From Sulfuricurvum sp. (GTDB taxonomy: Bacteria; Campylobacterota; Campylobacteria; Campylobacterales; Sulfurimonadaceae), in NCBI RefSeq assembly GCF_019163035.1, contig NZ_JAFLKV010000050.1, positions 1 to 44,360 of the forward strand: 44,360 nucleotides of DNA, read 5' to 3'. Position numbers and translations under genes: made by a program. The notes below the pieces were generated by a model. It was given only the letters and a program-made list of their open reading frames with translations, had not been told where the DNA came from and searched no databases. Each line of letters opens with the position of its first letter. Within the stretch, counting starts at the first letter, position 1. Of this stretch, positions 24,713 through 34,215 are shown one piece after another.

Positions 24713-25305
24713 GAGGGTTGATGTTAGTTCTTTTGGTGGGAGTTTCTTTGAGTGCCTACGATGCGGAGCATCTGAAAAAAGCGTTGGAAGAGAAAGAGTG
24801 TATCGAGTGTGACCTGCGGGGGGCGAATCTGAGCAAGATCGACTTTAGCGGATCCGATTTTCACGGCAGTGATCTAAGCTATGCCGATTTACGCGGTAGT
24901 GTGTTTGAGATGGGAGATTTCAATGATGCCAATCTCAGCGGTGCCAAAGCCGAGGGGACTGTGTTTTGGAAAGCTTCATTGGAACGAAGTGACTTGCGCG
25001 GAATTCATGCTAAGGGGGCAAACTTTAAAGGGACACATCTGAAGCAAAGCAATTTGAGTAAAGCAGATATTCGCAATGCTAAAATATGGAAAGCCGATTT
25101 TACCGATGCAATTTTGAAAAAAACTGATTTGCAAGGTTCGGAGATTGGAGGATCGAAATTTATTCGTAATGATCTGCGCTTTACAAAGATGAAAAACACA
25201 TTGTTGTGGGAAACTCATTTTAGTGATGTGATAATGAATCAAATACAATGTCAGCATGCAGTAAAAGAAGAGGCAATATTAGATGAAAATGTGACGTGCC
25301 GTTAG
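24709..25305 (+). CDS. Exported pentapeptide-repeat protein
   Basis: A 198-residue protein with a short signal peptide (about 1-17), a CIECDLRG segment, then about 20 pentapeptide repeats of A(D/N)LxG type (RGANLSKIDFSGSDFHGSDLSYADLRGS...) that form a right-handed quadrilateral beta-helix. No gyrase-protection feature is identifiable and the protein appears exported. Translationally coupled (ATGA) to the thioredoxin-like gene; its few cysteines near residues 25-30 and at the C-terminal end could be substrates of that partner, which is inference. Confidence 0.9.
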   Translation: MRGLMLVLLVGVSLSAYDAEHLKKALEEKECIECDLRGANLSKIDFSGSDFHGSDLSYADLRGSVFEMGDFNDANLSGAKAEGTVFWKASLERSDLRGIHAKGANFKGTHLKQSNLSKADIRNAKIWKADFTDAILKKTDLQGSEIGGSKFIRNDLRFTKMKNTLLWETHFSDVIMNQIQCQHAVKEEAILDENVTCR

Positions 25306-25346
25306 TTGTTTTAAGCTATCATTACCTTCTAAAATAAAGGATAACA

Positions 25347-25751
25347 ATGTTTTTAGAGTATTTTTTCTCGTTTGGTCTTTTCTTTCTCACCGCATTGGCA
25401 GTTTTTGGTCTGTTTCTTTTTCTTTACGCAAAAGTTACTCCGTATGATGATTATCAAATGATATTCGGTGAAAACAATACCGCATCGGCTCTCGGTTTTG
25501 GGGGCGCGGTGTTAGGGCTTAGTATTCCGTTATACAGTGCATTGGTCCATTGTGTTTCGTATACCGATTTTGTGATGTGGGCAGGTGTTGCGATGTCTAT
25601 ACAGCTTATTTTCGCGTTTATTCTCACCCGTATGCGCGGTAAATTTTCGGTTGAGAAACATATCCGTAACGGTGATCTCTCCGTCGGTGCTTTTATGGCA
25701 TTTATGTCGATTGCTATCGGTTTGATCAATGCCGGTTCGATGAGTTACTAA
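25347..25751 (+). CDS. DUF350 membrane protein
   Basis: A 134-residue polytopic inner-membrane protein with four hydrophobic segments. The pattern TPYDDYQMIFGENNTASALGFGGAVLGLSIPLYSAL followed by VEKHIRNGDLSVGAFMAFMSIAIGLINAGSMSY is characteristic of DUF350 (YjfL family). Function unknown; these proteins often sit near envelope-stress genes. AAAGGA precedes the ATG. Confidence 0.9.
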   Translation: MFLEYFFSFGLFFLTALAVFGLFLFLYAKVTPYDDYQMIFGENNTASALGFGGAVLGLSIPLYSALVHCVSYTDFVMWAGVAMSIQLIFAFILTRMRGKFSVEKHIRNGDLSVGAFMAFMSIAIGLINAGSMSY

Positions 25752-25817
25752 AGTCATGGATAGGATACTTTTTCTCCCCCTTATTTCTACTCGCTTTCAA
25801 CCCAAAGGCTCTTACTA

Positions 25818-26705
25818 ATGTCAAAAAGTGTCAAAGCAGCTTTGGCTGCTAATGGTATTATCGCTATAGCTAAAGGTCTTGCCGCATTTTTTACTGGATC
25901 AGCCTCAATGTTGGCGGAAGCGATCCACAGCAGCGCCGATTGTGGTAATCAGGCTCTCGTTTTGCTCGGACAAAAGCAGGCAGCACGAGGGAAAACGGAA
26001 GCTCATTCGTTTGGACAAGGAAAAGCGAACTTTTTTTGGTCGTTTGTTGTTGCGGTTGTCCTTTTCTCCCTTGGCGGAGTGTTCTCGGTTTATGAGGGGA
26101 TTCACAAAATTATGGATCCCCAAGAGATTCAAAATCCATGGCTTATTGTGGGAATTATAATCCTTGCGGTAGTTCTTGAGGGTGGAGCACTAAAAGTTGC
26201 CCTCAAAGAGAGCGGAACAAAACTCAAAGATATTTTTAAAACGATTGAAAAAAGTTCCTCTTCCCATATTTTGGTTGTTTTGATCGAAGATTCGGGTGCA
26301 TTGGTCGGACTTTTTATTTTAGCACTTGGGCTCATTTTTTCGCTGTATGTTCATCCTATTTTTGATGGGATAGCGGCTTTGATGATCGGAATTTTACTGT
26401 TATCGCTTTCGACGCTGTTGTTCGTTGAACTCAAAAAATTACTCGTCGGTGAAAGTTTGGATCGTGAGACAATCAAACAAATCAAGAACTTGCTCAAAGA
26501 AGAATCCAATGTTCTTGTCCATATCAATTCGGTACGGAGTATGTTTATCGGTTCTGAGGAAGTTTTATTGGTGATTTCGATGAATGTCAAAGACGATAAA
26601 CTGGGATCTGAAATCGAGCAGGATATCAAAGAACTTAAACATAAAATCCAAAAGATGCTTCCTCACCATAGGCTTGATATTTATATTGATGTGTTTGAGT
26701 TTTGA
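25818..26705 (+). CDS. Cation diffusion facilitator family transporter
   Basis: A second CDF protein, 295 residues, without the histidine-rich loop of the DmeF-like one. Seen: LAEAIHSSADCGNQALVLLG (first half of the metal site region on TM2), a long TM3-TM4 hairpin, VVLIEDSGALVGLFILALG on TM5, PIFDGIAALMIGILL, and a C-terminal cytoplasmic domain (ESNVLVHINSVRS... to HRLDIYIDVFEF). This HSSAD/IEDSGA form belongs to a CDF branch whose metal is not well established (zinc, iron or manganese possible). Monocistronic with AAAGG upstream. Confidence 0.9.
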   Translation: MSKSVKAALAANGIIAIAKGLAAFFTGSASMLAEAIHSSADCGNQALVLLGQKQAARGKTEAHSFGQGKANFFWSFVVAVVLFSLGGVFSVYEGIHKIMDPQEIQNPWLIVGIIILAVVLEGGALKVALKESGTKLKDIFKTIEKSSSSHILVVLIEDSGALVGLFILALGLIFSLYVHPIFDGIAALMIGILLLSLSTLLFVELKKLLVGESLDRETIKQIKNLLKEESNVLVHINSVRSMFIGSEEVLLVISMNVKDDKLGSEIEQDIKELKHKIQKMLPHHRLDIYIDVFEF

Positions 26706-26724
26706 TTTATAAAGAATACTACTA

Positions 26725-27477
26725 TTAAAAACGTGAAGCGATTCCAAAACCAATAAAATTAGATGAGTATCTTGTTAATCCGACACCAATATTAAAGTCC
26801 AGCTGAATATCGTTATTCAAAAGATAGGTCATTCCTCCATCTAGGACTCTAATATCATGTAAACTTCCTTCTGAAGGCATTACCGTATAGATTTCAATAA
26901 AACTTCCAATGATTTCGGTATGGTTAATAGAGGTACCGATAGCGAATTGGGTATCGTATACTCTGTTGTGATCGATTTGGGATGAACTTGCCAGCAGCGT
27001 ACCAAATAATGTGTTGTTATCAGATATGGCGTAGTCCCAAAGAATACCTACTAAAGGATCCGTACTATCAGATGTTGAGGGAGTGGTTCCGGTTGGAAGA
27101 GAGAGGATTCCAAGTGCTGTAAAATTGTATTGTGCACTTTCATAAAGTTTGTATTTTCCTCCGATAGATAAATCGGCTTTAGAGGTTACATTAGGTTGTT
27201 CTTCTTTATCAACATTTAAACCATCCCAAAGTAGATCTAATTCAGCTTTTTCTGAAAGACCCGTGCGTAACACCATTAGTGGAAATGTATGTGATGATAA
27301 TTTTGTATCATGGTTATTAAACGCATACTGATAACCAAGCTCTACATTAACAGTATTAGGCTTAAGTGTTTGGGTTCCTGTTGAAAAGCCGGGACGATCC
27401 GCAACAATAGGATGTTCGCTTCCAAAAGAGGTGATAGCGGGTATTAGCAAGAATACCAAACGGTATTGATTTTTCAT
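26725..27477 (-). CDS. Outer-membrane beta-barrel 'transporter' family protein
   Basis: A 250-residue protein with a signal peptide (about 1-18) and amphipathic beta strands ending with a C-terminal aromatic residue (FGIASRF), typical of outer-membrane barrels. The opening IVADRPGFSTGTQTLKPNTVNVELGYQYAFN is the hallmark of the MetA-pathway/'transporter' family (PF13557-like). Cargo unknown. It lies divergent from the metal-efflux operon, across a 157-base gap, and could be co-regulated with it. Confidence 0.85.
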   Translation of the reverse strand: MKNQYRLVFLLIPAITSFGSEHPIVADRPGFSTGTQTLKPNTVNVELGYQYAFNNHDTKLSSHTFPLMVLRTGLSEKAELDLLWDGLNVDKEEQPNVTSKADLSIGGKYKLYESAQYNFTALGILSLPTGTTPSTSDSTDPLVGILWDYAISDNNTLFGTLLASSSQIDHNRVYDTQFAIGTSINHTEIIGSFIEIYTVMPSEGSLHDIRVLDGGMTYLLNNDIQLDFNIGVGLTRYSSNFIGFGIASRF

Positions 27478-27634
27478 ATTTTTTTCTTTTTCATAATAAA
27501 ATTATTAATCCAATTGTAGTCTAGAGCAGATTAAAAAAGTCTCCCAATTTTTTCTCTTACCAAGTCTCTCATGATTTTCTCACGCTGAATTCATAGAATA
27601 CCATTTATAAATCTTTCTATTATGAGGCAAAATC

Positions 27635-27994
27635 ATGAAACTTACCCCATTTATATCTCTAGCATTTCTTTCCATATCGCTCTATGGAGCTATGGGCTCA
27701 TCAGTTAGTGTTCCAACACAAGAACATCTGAAATATACCTTTGGAAATCATAAAAATCATCCCGTCCAAAAAATGGAAGAACGTCAATGGTATCAATCGA
27801 TAGCTCCAATGAAAGAGGAAGAAATTCGTGATCATCTCTCTTCTCAGAAGTATATTGTTCGTGATATAAAACTGCGTGATATTGCTTCGGAATTAGTGTA
27901 TCAAATATACGTTACAGACACGAATGCAAAATTGTTATGCCTATATGTTGATCCTACTAATGGTTCGATTTTAAAAACGGAACCGCTCCAATGA
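27635..27994 (+). CDS. Exported PepSY-like small protein
   Basis: A 119-residue periplasmic protein with a signal peptide (about 1-18). The C-terminal half (EIRDHLSSQKYIVRDIKLRDIASELVYQIYVTDTNAKLLCLYVDPTNGSILKTEP) has the PepSY-like pattern seen in proteins next to metal-efflux and two-component genes. First gene of a seven-gene overlapping operon; its stop overlaps the TolC-family start (ATGA). A role as periplasmic accessory to the efflux pump is inferred from position. Confidence 0.78.
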   Translation: MKLTPFISLAFLSISLYGAMGSSVSVPTQEHLKYTFGNHKNHPVQKMEERQWYQSIAPMKEEEIRDHLSSQKYIVRDIKLRDIASELVYQIYVTDTNAKLLCLYVDPTNGSILKTEPLQ

Positions 27995-29175
27995 AATATG
28001 GATGGGGATACATTTCCATTCTGATACCGTTTTTGGGATACGGGGTCAGTTTTAACGACCTCTCAGAACGTGCTTATTCTGTTTCAGAGAAAATGATTCA
28101 GTCCAATGGCCGCATTAATACTATAAGTTTTGAAAAAGCTTCCATTATGGCTTCTGAACCTATGAGTATCGAAACATCGTCGCGGAGAATCAAGGGGGAT
28201 GATCCTATTAACAGTGGTACGGAATATGCGGTTATGGTGGATTATTCGCTTAAAAATCCATCACTTCGTTCGGCGCAGGAACATGAATTTGAATTGTTGA
28301 AAAAAGGGACAAAGGAAGAAATCGCCGCCCAAAAGGGACATATTCAAATCGGTTTAAAGCGAGATTGGCTTCAGTACGGGTTGGAACAAGAACGCAGTTC
28401 GATTCTTGTTCAAAAACGTGATTTTTCCTATAAAGCCTACCTTGCCGGAGAGAAAAAATTCAAAGCCGGACGGTTGTCGCAGATAGAATTGTTGCGTTTA
28501 GATAGTGAGTATCGCGCTACACTTCAAGAAGTATCATCTGCGCTAATGGAAGCTGAACACGCTCAATTCCGCCTGAGAGAAACGGTAATGATGAAGGATG
28601 AAGTCATTATCGACGATATGGAGTTCAGATTTATAGAATCTAGCGCTTTAGAGGATCGTCTCAAAGAGACTCCATTGTTGAAATCACTGGATAATCGCAT
28701 TGAAGCATTGGATGGAGCAATCGCAATCGTGAGACATTCAACTGTTGAATCAGTATCTATCGGGGTCGGAATAACGCAAGAACCTACGCAGAATAGTGTC
28801 GATTTTCGTCTCACGATTCCCTTGGCGTTTAGCAGCAAAAATGAGAACAAAATCGCTGCATTGATGAGTGAACGGAGCGCTATAGTTCATTTACGGGAAG
28901 TAAGTAAGCAAAAGCTTCAACTCAGTGTCGCTGGATTGGTAGAGCACTTGGGCGAGCGTGAAGAGAGAATTAACGTATTGCGTGAAAATGAAAAACATTA
29001 TGAGACTCTTTTTGCAATGGCACAAAAAGGGTATGACGGGGGCGTTATGGGGCAATTTGAATATCTTGCTTCCAAAAATGCTTACTATGATGCACGATTG
29101 CGCACACTCGAACTGAAACAAAGCTACATTCAAGAGATGGCTGAAATAGAAGAGAAAATAGGGAGAGTTTGGTAA
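27991..29175 (+). CDS. TolC-family outer-membrane efflux protein
   Basis: A 394-residue outer-membrane factor with a signal peptide (about 1-20). It has long amphipathic helices (EHEFELLKKGTKEEIAAQKGHIQIGLKR..., KRDFSYKAYLAGEKKFKAGRLSQIELLRLDSEYRATL, and the corresponding second repeat ETLFAMAQKGYDGGVMGQFEYLASKNAYYDARL). The KAGRLSQIELL and GGVMGQFEYL helix turns are the TolC/CusC hallmark. Forms the exit duct for the RND pump encoded next. Confidence 0.92.
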   Translation: MKYGWGYISILIPFLGYGVSFNDLSERAYSVSEKMIQSNGRINTISFEKASIMASEPMSIETSSRRIKGDDPINSGTEYAVMVDYSLKNPSLRSAQEHEFELLKKGTKEEIAAQKGHIQIGLKRDWLQYGLEQERSSILVQKRDFSYKAYLAGEKKFKAGRLSQIELLRLDSEYRATLQEVSSALMEAEHAQFRLRETVMMKDEVIIDDMEFRFIESSALEDRLKETPLLKSLDNRIEALDGAIAIVRHSTVESVSIGVGITQEPTQNSVDFRLTIPLAFSSKNENKIAALMSERSAIVHLREVSKQKLQLSVAGLVEHLGEREERINVLRENEKHYETLFAMAQKGYDGGVMGQFEYLASKNAYYDARLRTLELKQSYIQEMAEIEEKIGRVW

Positions 29176-30224
29176 TGAAAAAAAGTTTATTGTTACTCAT
29201 GATAGCAACGGCAGCAATGGCGCAGATCACGATCAGTGAAGCACAGATGAAAAAAATGGGTATTACGGTCGAACAAGTACGAATGATACAGTCGGAAGCG
29301 ATGGGACCTTTTATTGGAACATTCGATTACAGTGATAAAGGGGCAAAAAATTATAGTTTAAGTTCTGAAGCTACTGTGTCTGAATTAATGAAACAAATGG
29401 GGGATAATGTCAAAAAAGGGGAAGTGATTTGTACGATAGCCTCATCTGAGTTACTTGCGAGCAGTTATGAGCTCAATGACCTTCGAAATCGTCTTAGATT
29501 AGCCCAAGAATATGCGCAAAAAGATCATACTCTCTACAAAGATGGAGTGATTTCATTACGAGAATCACAAAAGAGTAGTTTAGACGTGATGAGTTTAAAA
29601 TCTAAAGTAGCTGAAATTGAGAATCGTTTTATCTTTTCAGGTGCAGATATTCGCCCAAAAAATGGAATGATGTTTACCATACGGGCACGTCAAAGTGGCA
29701 TTTTGGCACACGCACCGCTCAAAGCGGGAGAAAAGGTTGAACCATTTGTCCCTTATCTGAAGATTGTCAGCGGCAATGCACTGAGTGCATATATTAAAAT
29801 CCCCCCTAAAATGATTGGTAGTATCTATAAAGGGGCATTGGTAAGTGATAAGACAGGAGTAGAAGCAGGACGGATCACGGCGATATCCTCTTCTGTTGAT
29901 GTCATGAATAATTCAGCTACTGCAATAGCTGTTTTAAATTCAAACAATCATTATCGGGCAGGAACATCAGGGGAATTTTATATCGCTTCTGTTCAAATGG
30001 ATAAATGGATGTTATTGCCTCGATCTTCCGTTACAAAATACAAGAAAAATGATATCTGTTTCATTAAGACAGCAGGTGGTTTCAAGGCTCAACCAATTCA
30101 AATTCAAAAAATTTACAAAGAACACATAGCTGTCAAATCTGAGGGCTTAAATGCGACATCAATGGTTGCAAGCGACGGGATCATTACCCTCAAAGGTGCG
30201 TTAAGCGGATTGGGATTTGAATAA
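29175..30224 (+). CDS. RND efflux periplasmic adaptor (CusB/CzcB-like)
   Basis: A 349-residue membrane-fusion protein. The ATG at 29175 overlaps the TolC-family stop (TAATG); an upstream TTG gives two more residues and is less likely. The signal peptide (about 1-17) is followed by the barrel-sandwich half GATVSELMKQMGDNVKKGEVICTIASSEL, a helical hairpin near 90-150, the returning half QSGILAHAPLKAGEKVEPFVPYLKI, and beta-barrel and membrane-proximal regions. It has no metal-binding histidine or methionine cluster that stands out. It links the inner-membrane pump to the TolC-type duct. Confidence 0.92.
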   Translation: MKKSLLLLMIATAAMAQITISEAQMKKMGITVEQVRMIQSEAMGPFIGTFDYSDKGAKNYSLSSEATVSELMKQMGDNVKKGEVICTIASSELLASSYELNDLRNRLRLAQEYAQKDHTLYKDGVISLRESQKSSLDVMSLKSKVAEIENRFIFSGADIRPKNGMMFTIRARQSGILAHAPLKAGEKVEPFVPYLKIVSGNALSAYIKIPPKMIGSIYKGALVSDKTGVEAGRITAISSSVDVMNNSATAIAVLNSNNHYRAGTSGEFYIASVQMDKWMLLPRSSVTKYKKNDICFIKTAGGFKAQPIQIQKIYKEHIAVKSEGLNATSMVASDGIITLKGALSGLGFE

Positions 30225-33200
30225 TGCTTAATTCTATTATTGAATTTTCACTCAAACAACGTCTTATTGTTATTCTCCTCTCTTTAGCGTTATTTGGGTA
30301 TGGCGTTTACTCTTTTTATAAAATACCGATTGATGCTTTTCCTGACATTTCATCGACACAGGTTAAAATTATTTTGAAAGCACCGGGAATGACACCGGAA
30401 GAGGTTGAAAACCGTGTGGTTAAGCCGCTGGAAGCAGAGCTTTTGGGACTTGAAAATCAAAAACTTCTCAAAAGTACTTCAAAATATGCTATTGCGGATA
30501 TTACGATTGACTTTGTTGATGGTAGCGATATTTATCGTGCCCGAGCACAGGTCTCTGAAAAACTTGCATCACTTTTGCCGACACTACCTAAAGGAGTTAA
30601 TGGGGGTATGGCACCTATTACTACCCCATTAGGCGAAGCTTTTATGTTTACAATTGAAGGGAATTTGAGTCAAAAAGAGAAACGTGAACTTCTTGATTTT
30701 GTTATTCGTCCGGTATTGCGAGGGGCAAAGGGTGTTGCCGATGTTAATGCGCTGGGCGGTGAAGCACGTGCTATCGTAGTGCAACCTGATTATACGGCAA
30801 TGCGAAATTTGGGAATACCTCTGAGTATGTTGCAGGAGACATTGGAAAAAAATCTTAAAAATGACGGGGCGGGACGGGTAGATACAAATGAAGAGAGCTA
30901 TTTGGTTAAAGTTCAAAGTGGTGTCAAAGATGCGAGTGAAATTGCCAATATCACGATCCATTCGCATAATGGACCGATTCGAGTAGGTGATTTTTGTGAA
31001 GTAAGAGATGATTCGAGAACACGCTTGGGATTTGTGACGAAAAATGGTGTGGGTGAAGCAACTGAAGGGCTTGTGCTAACACTTAAAGGGGCGAATGCTC
31101 AAGAGACTATTGCACAAATCAAAGAGAGACTTGATCAACTGAAACCAATGCTTCCAGCAGGTGTAAGTATTGTCCCTTTCTATGACCGAAGCAATTTGAT
31201 TGAGAAGGCTGTCGGTACAGTTTCCAAAGCCTTGATTGAAGCTATTGTATTAGTCATTATTCTTTTAATGGTTTTTTTAGGCGATGTACGTGCGGCGATT
31301 GCAGTGAGTGTAATTTTACCGTTTTCAATTGCAATTGCTTTTTTACTAATGAAATATTTTGGATTAAGTGCCAACTTAATGAGTTTGGGAGGATTGGCTA
31401 TAGCCATCGGTATGTTAGTCGATTCTGCTGTTGTCGTTGTTGAAAATTCCTTTGCAAAACTCAGCGAGAACGATACATCACTTCCGAAATTGCATCAGGT
31501 GTATCGTGCCACAAAAGAGGTAAGTACAGCAGTTTTCAGTGGTATTTTGATTATAGCGGTTGTATTTTTGCCGCTATTGACACTGGAAGGGCTAGAAGGA
31601 AAATTGTTTGCCCCGGTAGCAATGACTATCGTTTTTGCACTGTTTGGTTCACTTTTTCTATCTTTAACACTCATTCCGGTTGTTTGCTCTCTGATATTAA
31701 AAAATACTCCGCATAAAGAGACGTTTATAGGAAACTTTTTTACCCGTCTTTATGCACCAATGTTAGATTTTGCAATGAAACGTACAAAAGTGCTTTTTAG
31801 TGGAGCTATCGTATTTTTAATTGTGAGCTTTTCGTTGTTTGCTTTTGTGGGGAAAAGTTTTATGCCGACTTTGGATGAAGGTGATATTATTTTAGGAATT
31901 GAAACTCCTCCTTCCATTTCACTTGAAAAATCTAAAGAACTCAATCTTGCAATACAACGCACAATATTAGAAGATGTACCGGAGATTCAAACGATTGTTG
32001 CACGGACCGGATCCGATGAACTCGGACTTGACCCTATGGGGCTAAATCAAACGGACACGTTCATTACCTTAAAACCCGAAGAAGAGTGGGAAGCTAAAAA
32101 TAAAGAGGAAATCAAAAGTAAAATTCAAGAATCACTTAAAAATTTTCCGGGGATCAGTTTCAGTTTTACTCAACCGATTGAAATGCGAATCTCTGAGATG
32201 TTAACAGGTTCACGAGGTGATTTGGCGGTCAAGATTTATGGAAGTGATATTGATAAGCTGAATGAGCTCAGTCAAAATATCGCTGATACTCTTAATGGAA
32301 TCAATGGCTCATCCGAAGTATTTACGACACTTAATGAAGGGGTGAATTATCTTAGTGTAAAGCCGAATCGAACGGAATCTGCGAAAACAGGTGTTGATAC
32401 TGCTGAGCTCGAACTCTTTTTGAAAACAGCCTTGGAAGGAGTTACGATTGATGAACTTTCGATCGAAAACACTCGAATCCCGGTATTGATGCGATTTGAG
32501 AGTGAAATTTCACAGGATATGGAACTTTTTAAATCTCTTGAAATTCCGCTGATTGAAGGTTTCTCAGTTCCTATTTCCAGTGTTGCCCAAATTGAAACCA
32601 ATGAGGGAGCTTTGAAAGTAGATCGTGAAAACGGACAAAGATACAGTACGGTACGTGCTAATGTTGAGGGACGTGATTTGGTCGGATTTGTAGAAGAAGC
32701 CAAACAAAAAATCGATTCCAATGTCAAACTTCCTAAAGGATATAATATTGTGTATGGGGGACAGTTCGAAAATCAGCAGCGTGCAGCTGCTAAGCTAATG
32801 ACGGTTGTCCCGATCAGCATAGGGGTTATTTTTCTAATTCTTTTCTTTACGTTCCGTTCAGTGAGTTCTACAGCTCTTATTTTGCTCAATATTCCGTTTG
32901 CAGTAACTGGAGGTATCATCTCATTGTACTTCAGCGGAGAGTATCTCTCTGTTCCGGCATCTGTCGGATTTATTGCACTCTTTGGAATTGCAGTACTCAA
33001 CGGGGTTGTAATGGTCAGCTATTTCAATACCCTTTTGGGTAATGGTTATTCGATTGATGATGCAGTACAGGAGGGGGCACGTAGACGGCTTCGACCGGTT
33101 CTTATGACAGCCTTTATTGCTGCTTTAGGTCTTTTGCCGTTGCTGTTTGCCTCAGGAGTCGGGAGTGAAATACAAAAACCGCTGGCGATTGTTGTATTAG

Positions 33201-33280
33201 GAGGATTAGTGACATCTACTATTTTAACGCTTCTTATTTTGCCGCCTGCCTTTAAAATGATTTATAAAAGGGGAAAATAA
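30224..33280 (+). CDS. Heavy-metal RND efflux pump, CusA/CzcA family
   Basis: The 1018-residue inner-membrane proton-driven pump has twelve predicted membrane helices and two large periplasmic loops. The opening IPIDAFPDISSTQVKIILKAPGMTPEEVENRVVKPLE is the family signature. TM4 reads LAIAIGMLVDSAVVVVEN (about 388-405), keeping the relay Asp and Glu but without the DFG-type first Asp of CzcA. TM11-12 contain SVPASVGFIALFGIAVLNGVVMV and GARRRLRPVLMT. The substrate is therefore uncertain (Cu/Ag, Zn/Co/Cd or other). Overlaps the adaptor and DUF3240 genes by one base each. Confidence 0.95.
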   Translation: MLNSIIEFSLKQRLIVILLSLALFGYGVYSFYKIPIDAFPDISSTQVKIILKAPGMTPEEVENRVVKPLEAELLGLENQKLLKSTSKYAIADITIDFVDGSDIYRARAQVSEKLASLLPTLPKGVNGGMAPITTPLGEAFMFTIEGNLSQKEKRELLDFVIRPVLRGAKGVADVNALGGEARAIVVQPDYTAMRNLGIPLSMLQETLEKNLKNDGAGRVDTNEESYLVKVQSGVKDASEIANITIHSHNGPIRVGDFCEVRDDSRTRLGFVTKNGVGEATEGLVLTLKGANAQETIAQIKERLDQLKPMLPAGVSIVPFYDRSNLIEKAVGTVSKALIEAIVLVIILLMVFLGDVRAAIAVSVILPFSIAIAFLLMKYFGLSANLMSLGGLAIAIGMLVDSAVVVVENSFAKLSENDTSLPKLHQVYRATKEVSTAVFSGILIIAVVFLPLLTLEGLEGKLFAPVAMTIVFALFGSLFLSLTLIPVVCSLILKNTPHKETFIGNFFTRLYAPMLDFAMKRTKVLFSGAIVFLIVSFSLFAFVGKSFMPTLDEGDIILGIETPPSISLEKSKELNLAIQRTILEDVPEIQTIVARTGSDELGLDPMGLNQTDTFITLKPEEEWEAKNKEEIKSKIQESLKNFPGISFSFTQPIEMRISEMLTGSRGDLAVKIYGSDIDKLNELSQNIADTLNGINGSSEVFTTLNEGVNYLSVKPNRTESAKTGVDTAELELFLKTALEGVTIDELSIENTRIPVLMRFESEISQDMELFKSLEIPLIEGFSVPISSVAQIETNEGALKVDRENGQRYSTVRANVEGRDLVGFVEEAKQKIDSNVKLPKGYNIVYGGQFENQQRAAAKLMTVVPISIGVIFLILFFTFRSVSSTALILLNIPFAVTGGIISLYFSGEYLSVPASVGFIALFGIAVLNGVVMVSYFNTLLGNGYSIDDAVQEGARRRLRPVLMTAFIAALGLLPLLFASGVGSEIQKPLAIVVLGGLVTSTILTLLILPPAFKMIYKRGK

Positions 33281-33567
33281 TGTATTTAAACGGAATGGAT
33301 ATTTACTTTGAAATCACGAATAAAGACACATTAGTTGATTTGTTATTAGAAGAAGGATATGATGATTTTTATTTTTTCCCTTGTAAACGCTACAGTGCCG
33401 GAGCCTTTTTAGTAAGTGCCGAAGAGCAAGTCAGTGCAAGACGAGATTTTGGGCTGTTTCGTCTTTTTTTACATGAAGCAGAAGCTGTAGTCCTTTCTGC
33501 CGCTATAAAAAGAGAATTAAAAGATAAAACTATCAAAATATTTATGAATGGGTTAAAAGAGCTATAA
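33280..33567 (+). CDS. DUF3240 protein (PII-like)
   Basis: A 95-residue cytoplasmic protein, DUF3240 family, with a ferredoxin-like, PII-type fold by family knowledge. Seen: LLLEEGYDDFYFFPCKRYSAG, QVSARRDFGLFRLFLHEAEAVVLSAAIKRELKDKTIKIFMNG. It is nearly always located in heavy-metal RND operons and may sense metal or regulate the pump. Starts at TAATG from the pump gene and abuts the response regulator. Confidence 0.9.
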   Translation: MYLNGMDIYFEITNKDTLVDLLLEEGYDDFYFFPCKRYSAGAFLVSAEEQVSARRDFGLFRLFLHEAEAVVLSAAIKRELKDKTIKIFMNGLKEL

Positions 33568-34215
33568 ATGCGAATATTGATTGCAGACGATGAAAAAGAG
33601 CTCTTGGAGTTGTTAAGGTACTCTTTGCAAAACGAGGGGTGGCTTGTTGATGCTGTGAGTGAACTAAATGAGGTAAAGAGTCACCTTGACGCATTCACTT
33701 ATGGGGTGATCATTTTGGATCGAACATTTCATGGTAAAGATAGTGTGAAAGAATTGATTCACTATGCCAAACAACAAAATCCATCACAGCCTATTCTGAT
33801 TCTAAGTGCACTGGGAAGCGTCGATGATAAGGTGCAAGGATTAGAATTCGGGGCAGACGATTATCTCGAAAAACCGTTTGATGTCAAAGAACTAAGAGCG
33901 CGCATCATTGCTCTTTCACGTCGCTTTTCACCAAAAATTTTACATCTTCAGGGTTTTGACTTTGATCTTGTTCGTCAAAGTATTCAAAAAGAGGGAACCG
34001 AGATTGTTCTTTCCAAAAACGAGCATACCTTACTGTTTTATCTTCTAAACCATAATTCTGTCGCTTCGCGTGACGAAATCATGGATGCACTTTACGATAA
34101 TCCTCAAAATGTTACTCCAAATGCTATTGATGAATTAGTAGGTCGTTTGCGTCGTAAGCTGCATCCATCGATAATTAAAACGATAAAAACGCGAGGTTAT
34201 CTCATTGAAATTTAA
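33568..34215 (+). CDS. OmpR-family response regulator of the efflux operon
   Basis: A 215-residue protein with a receiver domain: acidic pocket DDEKE at 7-11, phosphoacceptor Asp51 in IILDRTFHGKDSV, and Lys102 in YLEKPFDVKELRAR. The segment after Asp51 lacks the usual LPxxDG. A winged-helix output follows (about 125-215, ending KTIKTRGYLIEI). It presumably controls this operon or the divergent barrel gene. Overlaps the kinase gene by 11 bases. Confidence 0.94.
   Translation: MRILIADDEKELLELLRYSLQNEGWLVDAVSELNEVKSHLDAFTYGVIILDRTFHGKDSVKELIHYAKQQNPSQPILILSALGSVDDKVQGLEFGADDYLEKPFDVKELRARIIALSRRFSPKILHLQGFDFDLVRQSIQKEGTEIVLSKNEHTLLFYLLNHNSVASRDEIMDALYDNPQNVTPNAIDELVGRLRRKLHPSIIKTIKTRGYLIEI

Noticed and set aside
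24770-25290. Tandem DNA repeats or CRISPR-like array
   Set aside because: The periodicity is that of the pentapeptide protein repeats; DNA units are degenerate and no identical repeat/spacer structure exists anywhere in the window.
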